Shown in pieces: positions 38,378-49,211 of a stretch of 64,000 nucleotides of DNA. Location: positions 1 through 64,000 of the forward strand of contig PHEY01000009.1 in assembly GCA_002841335.1 (NCBI GenBank). The letters run 5' to 3'. This stretch comes from Actinobacteria bacterium HGW-Actinobacteria-2. Lineage in GTDB: Bacteria > Actinomycetota > Actinomycetes > Propionibacteriales > Propionibacteriaceae. Made by a program: the position numbers and the translations under genes. The notes beneath the pieces are model-generated. The model was given only the letters and a program-made list of their open reading frames with translations. It searched no databases and was not told where the DNA came from. Numbering within the stretch: the first letter of the stretch is position 1; the number at the start of each line of letters is the position of its first letter.

Positions 38378-39001
38378 ATGTCGGATCCCTATGGTGGCCA
38401 GCCTGACTGGCAGCAGCCCGCGTCCACGCCCACACCGAGCCCGGGATACCCCGCCGCGACTCCGCCGCCATACCCCCAAAGCCAGCCGTACCCGCAGGCT
38501 CAGCCGTACCCGCAGGCTCAGCCCTACCCGCAGGCTCAGCCCTACCCGCAGACTCAGCCATACCCGCAGACTCAGCCATACGCACAGGCCCAGCCCTACG
38601 CACAGGGCTATGCGGTGGCCGGCTATCCCGCGCAGGCCGCCCCGGTGCAACGCAGCGGCGCCCTCGGCCTCATCGCATTGCTGGTGATGGTGCTGGCCAC
38701 CGCTGCCAGCGTGCTCGGGGTCGTGATGATGACCTCGGTCATCGACCAGGCCGCCGCGACCGGCCAAACCGCCTACTACGACCAGGAAATGCTCCAGCAG
38801 CAGTTGGCCACGCCCGGGCTCATCGTCAACATCGCCGGCCTGATCGGCTTCGCCTGCTGGATCGTGTCCATCGTGGCCACCGCCACGAACCGCGGACGTG
38901 CGGCCGGCATCATCGGAATCATCCTCGGGGTGCTCGCGCCGATCGGCGTCTGGTCCTACTTCTTCATCGCGCTGTACCAGACCATCCTGCGTTTCCAGTA
39001 G
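38378..39001 (+). CDS. Small membrane protein with tandem QPYPQA repeats (family member 3)
   Basis: N-terminal QPYPQA repeats; TM helices (LGLIALLVMVLATAASVLGVVMM); TNRGRAAGIIGIILGVLAPIG. Confidence 0.7.
   Translation: MSDPYGGQPDWQQPASTPTPSPGYPAATPPPYPQSQPYPQAQPYPQAQPYPQAQPYPQTQPYPQTQPYAQAQPYAQGYAVAGYPAQAAPVQRSGALGLIALLVMVLATAASVLGVVMMTSVIDQAAATGQTAYYDQEMLQQQLATPGLIVNIAGLIGFACWIVSIVATATNRGRAAGIIGIILGVLAPIGVWSYFFIALYQTILRFQ
38480..38610 (+). repeat. 18-bp coding tandem repeat (cagccgtacccgcaggct-like), encoding QPYPQA/QPYPQT/QPYAQA
   Basis: About seven consecutive 6-aa units read directly. Confidence 0.9.
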
Positions 39002-39006
39002 CCGCC

Positions 39007-39471
39007 ATGACCGGACCGTACCCCGGCTATCCGCCGCCGCCATATGCCGCACCACCGCCGGGCATGGGCTATCCGCCCCCGCCCGTGGTCGCCGCCCCGC
39101 CGGTGCGCAAGAACCCTTTGCTGGGACGGTTCTCACTGTCGCTCGCCGTGCTGATGGCCATCGTGTCCAGCGCCTCGGTGGTGCCGTTGGCCACCCTTCA
39201 TGCCCAGCTGATCGTGTCCACCGGCAGCACCGAGATCGACTCCACGCTGCTCGCTGAGATCTGGACGGGTTCGGCGACCGCGCCTCTGGCAACCTGGGTC
39301 GGCTCCATCCTCGGCAGCCTGGCAGCAATGGTGCTGGGGTTGATCGCGGCCATCTCCGGTCGTGGACGAGCCACCGGCATCCTGGCCATCGTGGCCGGCA
39401 TTCTGACCCCCGTGGTGTGGATCAGCTGCTGGCTTGTGGTGGTGGCTCCGGCCATGACTGCGGTGGGCTGA
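39007..39471 (+). CDS. Small membrane protein with Pro-rich N-terminus (family member 4)
   Basis: MTGPYPGYPPPPYAAPPPGMGYPPPP; GLIAAISGRGRATGILAIVAGILTPVVW parallels the preceding gene. Confidence 0.65.
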   Translation: MTGPYPGYPPPPYAAPPPGMGYPPPPVVAAPPVRKNPLLGRFSLSLAVLMAIVSSASVVPLATLHAQLIVSTGSTEIDSTLLAEIWTGSATAPLATWVGSILGSLAAMVLGLIAAISGRGRATGILAIVAGILTPVVWISCWLVVVAPAMTAVG

Positions 39472-40647
39472 TCAGCCGCCGGAGACGTCACACTCCGCGT
39501 CGCTGATGTCGTCATCGCCCAATCGGGTCGAGTCCAGCCAGCCATAGGGCACCGTCACCCGCTCGCGGGGAGTCCCCTGCCGTCCGCGCGGAGCCCCCAG
39601 CTCAGTGGACGGGAACGGCTGGTCGACGTCCAGGCGGGCCAACAGCCCGTCCAACTCGGCGAGGCTGGACACCATCGCCAGGCCACGCCGCAGCTCGCCG
39701 CCGACGCCGAACCCCTTGAAGTACCACGCCATGTGCTTGCGCAGGTCGGTCAGGCCGTGCTTCTCGCCGTACAGCTCACCCAGAAGCTCCGCGTGCCGGC
39801 GGACCATCGCGGCTACCTCACCCAGGTTCGGCAGCCGCCGCTGGGTCCCGCCGGTGAAACCGGTCGCCAGATCGGCGAAGAGCCACGGCCGACCCAGGCA
39901 ACCGCGTCCGATCACCACGCCGGCGCACCCGGTGCGCGCGACCATTCGCGCCGCGTCCGGGGCTTCCCAGATGTCGCCATTGCCGAGCACCGGAATGTCG
40001 ACCAGATCGACGAGTTCGGCGATGGGGTCCCAGTCGGCGTGGCCGGAGTAGGCCTGCTGGACCGTCCGGCCGTGCAGGGCGATGGCCGCACAACCGGCGT
40101 CCTGTGCGATCAGCGCGGCATCGCGATAGGTCAGGTGCGCAGCGTCGATTCCCAATCTGGTCTTCATCGTGACCGGGACGCCGTAGCGATCGGCTGCGGC
40201 CACGGTCGCGCGCAGGATCTCGGCCAGGCGATCGCGCTTCCACGGCAGCACTCCGCCGCCTCCGCGCCGGGTGACCTTCGGCACCGGGCAGCCGAAGTTC
40301 AGATCGACGTGATTGACGCCGAACTCGTTGCACAGGATCTCGGTGGCCTTGGCCATCACCGCGGCGTCCACGCCGTACAGCTGAACCGAGCGCACCGTTT
40401 CACCCGCGTCGAAACGCAGCATGTCGAAGGTCTTCGGGATGCGTTCGGCCACCCCACGCGAGGTGATCATCTCCGAGACGTACAGCCCTGGCGCCCCGCT
40501 ACCGTCGGGGAGCACCGACTCGGCCTGCTCGCGGCACAGCTGGCGGTAGGCGGAGTTGGTGATGCCGGCCATAGGCGCGAGCACGACCGGGATCCCCACC
40601 GTGACCGTGCCACCGCTGGGGGCCCGCAACGTCAGCTCCTGACCCAC
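39472..40647 (-). CDS. dusB: tRNA-dihydrouridine synthase
   Basis: VVLAPMAGITNSAYRQLCRE, HVDLNFGCPVPKVTRRGGGGVL, AIALHGRTVQQAYSG. Confidence 0.93.
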   Translation of the reverse strand: MGQELTLRAPSGGTVTVGIPVVLAPMAGITNSAYRQLCREQAESVLPDGSGAPGLYVSEMITSRGVAERIPKTFDMLRFDAGETVRSVQLYGVDAAVMAKATEILCNEFGVNHVDLNFGCPVPKVTRRGGGGVLPWKRDRLAEILRATVAAADRYGVPVTMKTRLGIDAAHLTYRDAALIAQDAGCAAIALHGRTVQQAYSGHADWDPIAELVDLVDIPVLGNGDIWEAPDAARMVARTGCAGVVIGRGCLGRPWLFADLATGFTGGTQRRLPNLGEVAAMVRRHAELLGELYGEKHGLTDLRKHMAWYFKGFGVGGELRRGLAMVSSLAELDGLLARLDVDQPFPSTELGAPRGRQGTPRERVTVPYGWLDSTRLGDDDISDAECDVSGG

Positions 40648-40734
40648 TCGAACCTCCTTCTCAACCGAAGGAACAGTCTACGTACCCTCGGTACTCCCGC
40701 CCCCGCTGGATCACTCCCGCCCTAGGCTGGCGGT

Positions 40735-41331
40735 GTGCTCGAACATCGACGAGTGATGGCCGCCATGGCGGCGGTGCCGCGGAAGAACTTCCTTCCGCCC
40801 TCGCTGCGCGCCGACGCCGGCCGTGACGAGCCGCTGCCGATCGGATACGGCGCCACCAACTCCCAGCCGTGGACGGTGCGCTTCATGCTGGAACTCCTGC
40901 ACGTGGAACCCGGCAACAAGGTGCTCGACGTCGGCGCCGGCTCAGGCTGGACGACAGCGCTGCTGGCCCACCTGACCGGCCATACCGGGGCGGTCGTCGG
41001 CGTGGAGATCGTGCCCGAACTCGTCGAGCAGGGCCGCGCGAACACGCCTCCCGAGTTCACCTGGGCCCATATCGAGCAAGCTGACCCCCACGTCCTCGGC
41101 AGCCCGTCGGGCGAACCGTACGACCGGATTCTGGTTTCTGCCGATGCCGGCATGATTCCGGTCGAACTCGAGGACCAGATGGCCGTCGGCGGTCGGATGG
41201 TCGTGCCCGCCGACGGCGTGATGTGGATCATCGACCGCGACCACGAAGGCTTCCACCGGGAGCCGGTGTTCGGCTATCGCTTCGGCTTCGTCCCCTTGGT
41301 TCAGCCCGCAGGCCGCCCCAGCTCGGCCTAG
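40735..41331 (+). CDS. Protein-L-isoaspartate O-methyltransferase-like protein
   Basis: [39 protein letters not shown] start. Confidence 0.85.
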   Translation: MLEHRRVMAAMAAVPRKNFLPPSLRADAGRDEPLPIGYGATNSQPWTVRFMLELLHVEPGNKVLDVGAGSGWTTALLAHLTGHTGAVVGVEIVPELVEQGRANTPPEFTWAHIEQADPHVLGSPSGEPYDRILVSADAGMIPVELEDQMAVGGRMVVPADGVMWIIDRDHEGFHREPVFGYRFGFVPLVQPAGRPSSA

Positions 41332-42707
41332 CAGCCGGGCAGGCGTGCGGCCAAGTAGGACTGCAGCTGGTCCAGGCTCACCCGCTCCTGACTCATCGTG
41401 TCGCGCTCCCGCACGGTGACGGCCTGATCTTCGAGGGTGTCGAAGTCGATGGTCACGCAGAACGGGGTACCGATCTCGTCCTGACGGCGGTAGCGGCGCC
41501 CGATCGCCTGGGCGTCGTCGAACTCCACGTTCCAGAACTTGCGCAGATCGGCGGCCAGGTCACGGGCCACCGGCGACAGGTCGGCATTGCGCGACAGCGG
41601 CAGCACCGCCACCTTCACCGGCGACAGCCGCGGATCGAGCTTCAGCACCGTGCGGACGTCCACCCCACCCTTGGTGTTGGGAGCCTCGTCCTCGGTGTAG
41701 GACTCGACCAGGAACGCCATCAGCGACCGGGTCAGGCCGGCGGCCGGCTCAATCACGTACGGCAGGTAGCGCTCGCCGGTGGCCTGCTCGAAGACGGTCA
41801 GGTCCACGCCGGAATGCTTCGAGTGCGTACCCAAGTCGAAGTCGGTCCGGTTCGCGATGCCCTCCAGCTCGCCCCAGCCATCACCGCCGGTGAAGCCGAA
41901 GTTGTACTCGATGTCGACCGTCCGCTTGGAGTAGTGGGAGAGCTTCTCCTTGGGGTGTTCGTAGAGCCGCAGGTTGTCGGGGTTGAGGCCCAAGTCGACG
42001 TACCACTGCTTGCGGGCGTCGATCCAGTGTTGGTGCCACTCCTCGTCGGTGCCGGGCTTGACGAAGAACTCCATCTCCATCTGCTCGAACTCGCGGGTGC
42101 GGAAGATGAAGTTGCCGGGGGTGATCTCGTTGCGGAAGCTCTTGCCCACCTGGCCGATGCCGAAGGGGATCTTCTGCCGCGAGGTGTTCTCCACGTTTTT
42201 GAAGTTCACGAAGATGCCCTGGGCGGTCTCGGGACGCAGGTAGTGCAGGCCCGACTCGTCCTCGATCACACCGAGGTAGGTCTTCAGCATCATGTTGAAG
42301 TCACGAGGCTCGGTGAACTGGCCCAAGTTGCCGCACTCGGGGCAGTTGATCTCGGCCAGCGACTCGGGCGCACGGCCCTTCTTGAACTCGAATGCCTCTT
42401 CGAGCTGATCGGAGCGGAAGCGCTTGTGACACTTCAGGCACTCGGTCAGCGGGTCGGAGAAGACGCCGACGTGCCCGGAGGCCACCCACACCTGACGAGG
42501 CAGGATGATCGAGGAGTCCAGGCCGACGACGTCGTCGCGTCCTTGCACGACCGAACGCCACCACTGGCGCTTGATGTTCTCCTTGAGCTCGACGCCGTAG
42601 GGACCGTAATCCCAGGCCGCCCGCGTTCCGCCGTAGATCTCACCACAGGGGTACACGAACCCCCGGCGCTTGGTCAGACTGATCACATTCTCCAGGCGGG
42701 TGGCCAT
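41328..42707 (-). CDS. glyS: Glycyl-tRNA synthetase
   Basis: [66 protein letters not shown]. Confidence 0.95.
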   Translation of the reverse strand: MATRLENVISLTKRRGFVYPCGEIYGGTRAAWDYGPYGVELKENIKRQWWRSVVQGRDDVVGLDSSIILPRQVWVASGHVGVFSDPLTECLKCHKRFRSDQLEEAFEFKKGRAPESLAEINCPECGNLGQFTEPRDFNMMLKTYLGVIEDESGLHYLRPETAQGIFVNFKNVENTSRQKIPFGIGQVGKSFRNEITPGNFIFRTREFEQMEMEFFVKPGTDEEWHQHWIDARKQWYVDLGLNPDNLRLYEHPKEKLSHYSKRTVDIEYNFGFTGGDGWGELEGIANRTDFDLGTHSKHSGVDLTVFEQATGERYLPYVIEPAAGLTRSLMAFLVESYTEDEAPNTKGGVDVRTVLKLDPRLSPVKVAVLPLSRNADLSPVARDLAADLRKFWNVEFDDAQAIGRRYRRQDEIGTPFCVTIDFDTLEDQAVTVRERDTMSQERVSLDQLQSYLAARLPGC

Positions 42708-42754
42708 GGGGTACTCCCTCGTCGTCGCGACATGCTGCCCGGCTGGCAGCCCGC

Positions 42755-43063
42755 CTAGCCTACCCGGGGAACGTTGTCTCCGACCTCATCGGGAGCGGCA
42801 TAGGCGCTGGGTTCGTCGATTGCTTGGGAGAGCAGCGGAATCAGGGCCATCTTGGCGGGCGTTCCGTTGAACGCGCGGCGGTAGTCACCAACCTGTTCCC
42901 AGCGGCTCACGATGGCCCACAGCGATGGTTCGTCGAGGTTTCGCACCAACTCCGCACTCAGGCAGCCGGCACTGCCGGCGAACTGGGCGACGGCGGCTGC
43001 GGCGTCGGCCCGGAAGGTGGCCTCCGATTCGGAGGTCACGGCGAATCTGCTGATCGCGATCAC
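42755..43063 (-). CDS. Antibiotic-biosynthesis-monooxygenase-like (ABM) small protein
   Basis: [68 protein letters not shown] start at 43063. Confidence 0.65.
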   Translation of the reverse strand: MIAISRFAVTSESEATFRADAAAAVAQFAGSAGCLSAELVRNLDEPSLWAIVSRWEQVGDYRRAFNGTPAKMALIPLLSQAIDEPSAYAAPDEVGDNVPRVG

Positions 43064-43104
43064 CCGAACATGGTAACCAGTTTGACCTCCCCGAGACCTG
43101 TACC

Positions 43105-43119
43105 TGATAATCGTTATCA
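43105..43119. promoter_or_regulatory. Putative Zur box TGATAATCGTTATCA
   Basis: Perfect 6-3-6 palindrome abutting the start of a zinc-type ABC transporter operon that also encodes a Fur-family regulator. Confidence 0.8.
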
Positions 43120-44060
43120 TGAAGATGAAGTTCGGGATCCTTTCCTCCGCAGTGATCGCCACCGCCTTGGCTCTCACCGGTTGTGCCGGCGCCAACAACG
43201 CCGCAAGCACCGACCCTGGCGCCGCCAGCTCGAAGGTCAACGTGACCGTGTCGGCTTACCCTCTCCAGTTCCTCGCCGAACGCATCATCGGCACGGCAGG
43301 TACGGTGACCAACCTCACTGCCCCGGGCCAGGAGCCTCACGACCTGGAACTCAGCGCCAAGCAGATCGCCGAGATGAGCAGCACCGACGCCCTGTTCTAC
43401 ATCGCGAACTTCCAGGCTGCGGTCGATGAGGCGATCAAGACCAGCCCGCCCAAGATCGCCGTCGACGTCTCCTCCGGACTCACTCTCCTGACCGCGGGCG
43501 AAGACGGCGCCGACTCCGGCGGCGAACTCCCGGCCACCGCGATCGACCCCCACATCTGGCTGTCGCCGGCCAACATGGCCACGATGGCGCACACCATGAG
43601 CGCTGCGCTCAGCACCGCCAAGCCCGAGCTGGCCGCGACCTTCCAGACCAACACCGACAAGCTCGTCGCGGACCTGACCGGCCTGAAGGACTCCTTCACC
43701 ACCGGTCTGAAGACCTGTGACCGCACCCAGTTCATCACCAGCCACGCCGCCTTCGGCTACCTGGCTCACGAGTTCGGCCTCACCCAGGTTCCGATCGCCG
43801 GGCTCGACCCGACCGAAGAGCCGACGGCCGCCCGCATCGCCGCAGTCCAGGCTCTCGCAAAGAAGTACGGAGTGACTACGATCTTCTTCGAGACCCTGGT
43901 GTCGAACGCGGTGGCCAAATCGATCGCCGGCGACCTGGGCCTGAAGGCGGCGGTCCTTGATCCCATCGAAGGCATCACCCCCACCTCCGCCGGAACCGAC
44001 TACATCCAGGTGATGCAGTCCAATCTCACGGCGCTCCAGGAGGCAAACGGATGCAAGTGA
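43119..44060 (+). CDS. znuA: Zinc/metal ABC transporter substrate-binding lipoprotein (ZnuA-like)
   Basis: Lipobox LTGC; PLQFLAERIIG; GQEPHDLELSAKQIAEM; DPHIWLSPANMATM. Confidence 0.9.
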   Translation: MKMKFGILSSAVIATALALTGCAGANNAASTDPGAASSKVNVTVSAYPLQFLAERIIGTAGTVTNLTAPGQEPHDLELSAKQIAEMSSTDALFYIANFQAAVDEAIKTSPPKIAVDVSSGLTLLTAGEDGADSGGELPATAIDPHIWLSPANMATMAHTMSAALSTAKPELAATFQTNTDKLVADLTGLKDSFTTGLKTCDRTQFITSHAAFGYLAHEFGLTQVPIAGLDPTEEPTAARIAAVQALAKKYGVTTIFFETLVSNAVAKSIAGDLGLKAAVLDPIEGITPTSAGTDYIQVMQSNLTALQEANGCK

Positions 44061-44815
44061 CCCAGCCCGACTCGGTAATTCGCACCGAGTCACTGCTGGT
44101 CGAGCTCGGTGGTCTCCCGATCCTTCGGGAGGTGTCGATCGACATCAAGCGTGGTGACCTCACCGCCTTGATGGGCGGCAACGGCTCCGGCAAGACCACC
44201 CTGGTTCGCACGCTGCTCGGCCTGATCCCCCACCAAGGGGGTCAGATCGAGCTGTTCGGCACCCCTGACAACGACTTCCACGAGTGGAATCGAATCGGCT
44301 ACGTGCCTCAACGCGGCACGGTCAACATCAAACAGGCCACCGTCGCCGAAGTGGTGGCCACCGGCCGGCTCAGCGTGCGGCGTCCGTTCTCGCTGACCAG
44401 CAAGTCCGATCGCCGCCGGATCGCACAAGCACTCGAGCAGGTGGAGCTCAGCGACCGGGCGCATCGCCCGTTCGCCCACCTCTCCGGCGGCCAGCAGCAA
44501 CGCGTCCTGATCGCCCGCGCGCTCGCCGGCGAAGCCGAGCTGCTCATCCTGGATGAGCCCTTCGCCGGGGTCGACCTCGGCGTCCAGGACAGCCTGGCCA
44601 CCCTGCTGGGAGGGTTGAACCGACAAGGCACCACCGTGTTGGTCGTGCTGCACGAGACCGGCGCCCTGACCCCGTTACTGACCAACGCGATCGTGCTGCG
44701 CGAAGGCCGGGTCATCCACGTCGGCGCCCCTCCGGCCGAGCCGGATCACTACCACGAGCGGGACGAGCGGGCCGAAGAACGACTCCTCCACGGTCTGATC
44801 GGAGAGTCGCACTGA
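44051..44815 (+). CDS. znuC: Metal ABC transporter ATP-binding protein (ZnuC-like)
   Basis: MGGNGSGKTTL, LSGGQQQRVLIARAL, LLILDEPFAGVD. Confidence 0.92.
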   Translation: MQVTQPDSVIRTESLLVELGGLPILREVSIDIKRGDLTALMGGNGSGKTTLVRTLLGLIPHQGGQIELFGTPDNDFHEWNRIGYVPQRGTVNIKQATVAEVVATGRLSVRRPFSLTSKSDRRRIAQALEQVELSDRAHRPFAHLSGGQQQRVLIARALAGEAELLILDEPFAGVDLGVQDSLATLLGGLNRQGTTVLVVLHETGALTPLLTNAIVLREGRVIHVGAPPAEPDHYHERDERAEERLLHGLIGESH

Positions 44816-45807
44816 TGGACTTCCTCACTTTGGCCTTCATGCAGCGGGCCCTGATCGCTGCCCTTCTGGCCGGACTCACGTCCCCAGCCATCGGCGCCTA
44901 CATCGTGCAGCGCCGGTTGAGCCTCCTCGGCGATGGCCTCGGCCACGTAGCCATCGCCGGGGTGGGCCTCGCGCTGGCCACCGGCACCGCCCCCCTGCCG
45001 ATGGCGGTGGCAGTGGCCGTGGCCGGTGCGGTGATCATCGAGTTGCTGCGCCAGTCCGGACGGGCCAGCGCCGATGTGGCCATGGCCATCCTCTTCTACG
45101 GCGGCCTGGCCACCGGCGTCCTGCTGGCCGGCCTGGTCGGCCAGGGCACCGGGATGTTGAGCAACTACCTGTTCGGCTCGTTGCTGACCATCACCGAAGC
45201 CGACCTGTGGCTTATCGCCGGCCTTGCCGCGGTGGTCGGTGCGGCCACTATCGGGCTGATGCCACAGCTGTTCGCGGTGTGCACCGATGAGGAGTTCGCC
45301 AAGACCATCGGCCTGCGCGTCCGGGCCTACAACCTGCTGATCGTGGTCCTGGCCGCCATCACCGTCACCGTCTCGATGCGGACGGTCGGACTACTGATGG
45401 TCAGCGCTTTGATGGTGGTGCCCGTGGCCGCGGCCAACAACCTGTTCACCGGCTTCCGCACGTCGTTCTTCGCCGCCGTCGTGATCGGGGTCGTGGCCGC
45501 CGTCAGCGGAGTGGTCGGGTCCTTCTACCTAAATGCGCCTCCCGGCTCGCTGATCGTGGTCATCGCCATCGCGGTGTTCGTCGCGAGCCTGCCATTGGCG
45601 GGAGTGCTACGGCGACGCCAACTCACATTGCCGGTGATCGAGATCACCGACCCGACGCCACTCCCCCACCAGGAGACCGACCAACACATCGACCACAGCC
45701 ATGGGCCCGAGTGTGGACACAAGGCAGTGATCCATGGCGATCACACCGACTACCTCCACAATGGGCATCGACATGCCGCCCACGGAGATCACTATGACGA
45801 GCACTGA
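44815..45807 (+). CDS. znuB: Metal ABC transporter permease (ZnuB-like) with His-rich C-terminal tail
   Basis: QRALIAALLAGLTSPAIGAYIVQRRLSLLGDGLGHVAIAGVGLA; tail HQETDQHIDHSHGPECGHKAVIHGDHTDYLHNGHRHAAHGDHYDEH. Confidence 0.92.
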   Translation: MDFLTLAFMQRALIAALLAGLTSPAIGAYIVQRRLSLLGDGLGHVAIAGVGLALATGTAPLPMAVAVAVAGAVIIELLRQSGRASADVAMAILFYGGLATGVLLAGLVGQGTGMLSNYLFGSLLTITEADLWLIAGLAAVVGAATIGLMPQLFAVCTDEEFAKTIGLRVRAYNLLIVVLAAITVTVSMRTVGLLMVSALMVVPVAAANNLFTGFRTSFFAAVVIGVVAAVSGVVGSFYLNAPPGSLIVVIAIAVFVASLPLAGVLRRRQLTLPVIEITDPTPLPHQETDQHIDHSHGPECGHKAVIHGDHTDYLHNGHRHAAHGDHYDEH

Positions 45808-46195
45808 CACCAACACCGGACTCAGACGGACCCGCCAGAGGGCCGCTGTGGGCGCCGCGATGGGCCGAAGCAGCGAGTTCCACACCGCCCAGGAGGTCCA
45901 CGCCGCACTGCGAGACAGTGGCGATTCCATCGGGCTGGCCACCGTCTACCGGACGCTCACTCAAATGGCTGAAGCCGGCGAGATCGACTGCATCCGCACC
46001 CCTGACGGCCAGGCCGCCTACCGGCGGTGTTCGTCGGGCCATCACCATCACCTGATCTGCCGAGGCTGCGGACGAGCGGTGGAGATCTCCCCGCCCAGCT
46101 TCGAGGCCTGGGCCAATCAGATCGCCACTGAGAACGGGTTCACCCAGATCGACCACGAACTGGAACTCTTCGGCCGCTGCGCCGCCTGTAGCTGA
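45794..46195 (+). CDS. zur: Fur-family transcriptional regulator, likely Zur
   Basis: SSEFHTAQEVHAALRDSGDSIGLATVYRTLTQMAEAGEID; HHHHLICRGCGRAVEI and CAAC metal sites; last gene of the znu operon; start could be upstream of 45794. Confidence 0.88.
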   Translation: MTSTDTNTGLRRTRQRAAVGAAMGRSSEFHTAQEVHAALRDSGDSIGLATVYRTLTQMAEAGEIDCIRTPDGQAAYRRCSSGHHHHLICRGCGRAVEISPPSFEAWANQIATENGFTQIDHELELFGRCAACS

Positions 46196-46200
46196 ACAGT

Positions 46201-46238
46201 GATCGAGGGGCCCAGCCCGCCAGCTGAACCCCTCGATC
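46201..46238. terminator. Putative bidirectional hairpin (GATCGAGGGG...CCCCTCGATC) between convergent zur and sugar permease
   Basis: 10-bp perfect inverted repeat in the convergent intergenic gap. Confidence 0.6.
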
Positions 46239-46249
46239 GCGACCTCTTG

Positions 46250-47581
46250 TTACCTCAGCTCATCAGCCTTGCCCAGCCCCGCACCTCCGGGCTGTTCGAC
46301 GGCTGCTTCGGCCTCTGCACCCGGCAGCGGAGCGCTGCGCGAGAAGGTCCGCTGAATCAAGCCGATGACGCTCGGCTTGCCTTGCTTCTTGCTCACCACG
46401 TCGAAGGCCACCGCACCCAGCAGCACTAGGCCCTTGATCACCTGGATGACGTTCTGGTCGACGCTCATGTTGGCCAGGCCGAGGTTCAGCACACCCATCA
46501 CCAGACCGCCGACGATCGAGCCGACCACGGTGCCGATACCACCAGCGACGGCAGCGCCACCGATGAACACAGCGGCGATCGCGTCCAGCTCGAAGCCGGT
46601 GCCGTCCTTGGGGTTGGCGGCGTTCAGGTAGGCGGTGTAGACCATGCCGGCCACACCGGCCAGCATCGACATGTTCACCATCAACAAGAAGTCCACCATC
46701 GTGGTGTTCACACCAGTCAGTCGGGCGGCGTTGCGGTTGCCGCCAACGGCGTAGATGTGGCGCCCGAAGACGGTCCGACGGGTGACGAAGCTGTAGATGC
46801 CCACCAAGGCGAACAGGATCAGCGCCACCACCGGCACGCCGCGGTAGGAGGCCAGCAGCAGCCCGGCCACGATGATGATCGTACCGAGCAGCACCACCTT
46901 GATCACCGACTGTGCCACCGGGGGCATCGTCATGCTGTGCTTCCGCAGAGCGTTACGACGGCCGATCTCCATCCACACCACCGCTGCCACCGCGAGCACC
47001 GTGAACAGCAACGTCAGGTTGTGATAGTTCGTGTTCGGCCCCACCGCCGGTAGGTAGCCGTTGGCGATCGCCTGGAACTGCTCGGGAACGGTGATCGACT
47101 CAGCGTTGAGGATCATCAGGTCCAGACCGCGGAACAGCAGCATGCCGGCCAAGGTGACGATGAACGCCGGAATGCCGACGATGGCCACCCAGAAGCCCTG
47201 CCACATGCCCACCAGGACGCCCATCACGATGCCCAGCAGAATCGCTGCCCACCAGGGGAAGCCCCAGCTCTTCATCGACAGAGCCACCACGGCACCGACG
47301 AAGGCACAGACTGAACCGACCGACAGGTCGATGTGGCCGGCGATGATGACCATCACCATGCCGATCGCCAGGATCAGCACGTAGGAGTTCTGCACCAGCA
47401 ACAAGGTGATGTTCCGCGGAGTGAGGAACAGGCCACTGGTCTGGATGGTGAAGAACGCCATCAGCAGGAACAAGGCGAACATCATGCCGTACTGGCGGAT
47501 GTTGCCGCCCAGAATGGCCTTGAGTCCCTTTTCGGCCGGAGGAGCCGCGACGTCGGGGACGGCCGTCTTGGTGTCAGCCAT
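46250..47581 (-). CDS. Sugar ABC transporter permease (GguB/MmsB/XylH-like)
   Basis: IIAGHIDLSVGSVCAFVGA, VYAVGGNRNAARLTGVN-like segment (HIYAVGGNRNAARLTGVNT). Confidence 0.9.
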   Translation of the reverse strand: MADTKTAVPDVAAPPAEKGLKAILGGNIRQYGMMFALFLLMAFFTIQTSGLFLTPRNITLLLVQNSYVLILAIGMVMVIIAGHIDLSVGSVCAFVGAVVALSMKSWGFPWWAAILLGIVMGVLVGMWQGFWVAIVGIPAFIVTLAGMLLFRGLDLMILNAESITVPEQFQAIANGYLPAVGPNTNYHNLTLLFTVLAVAAVVWMEIGRRNALRKHSMTMPPVAQSVIKVVLLGTIIIVAGLLLASYRGVPVVALILFALVGIYSFVTRRTVFGRHIYAVGGNRNAARLTGVNTTMVDFLLMVNMSMLAGVAGMVYTAYLNAANPKDGTGFELDAIAAVFIGGAAVAGGIGTVVGSIVGGLVMGVLNLGLANMSVDQNVIQVIKGLVLLGAVAFDVVSKKQGKPSVIGLIQRTFSRSAPLPGAEAEAAVEQPGGAGLGKADELR

Positions 47582-47583
47582 GG

Positions 47584-49116
<1,533 letters not shown>

Positions 49117-49211
49117 TCGCGTTCCTCTGTCTGTGTGCTGAGTCGGCTACAACCTCGCCGACCGGTTGCGCTGGGGGCGAGTTGCCCCGCCCCCAGCTCG
49201 GGTCACCAGGA

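Noticed and set aside
38480-38610. Possible CRISPR-like repeat
   Set aside because: The 18-bp units are contiguous, without spacers, and encode QPYPQA in a supported CDS.
41223-42758. 511-aa plus-strand ORF
   Set aside because: Antisense to glyS, which has unambiguous motifs.
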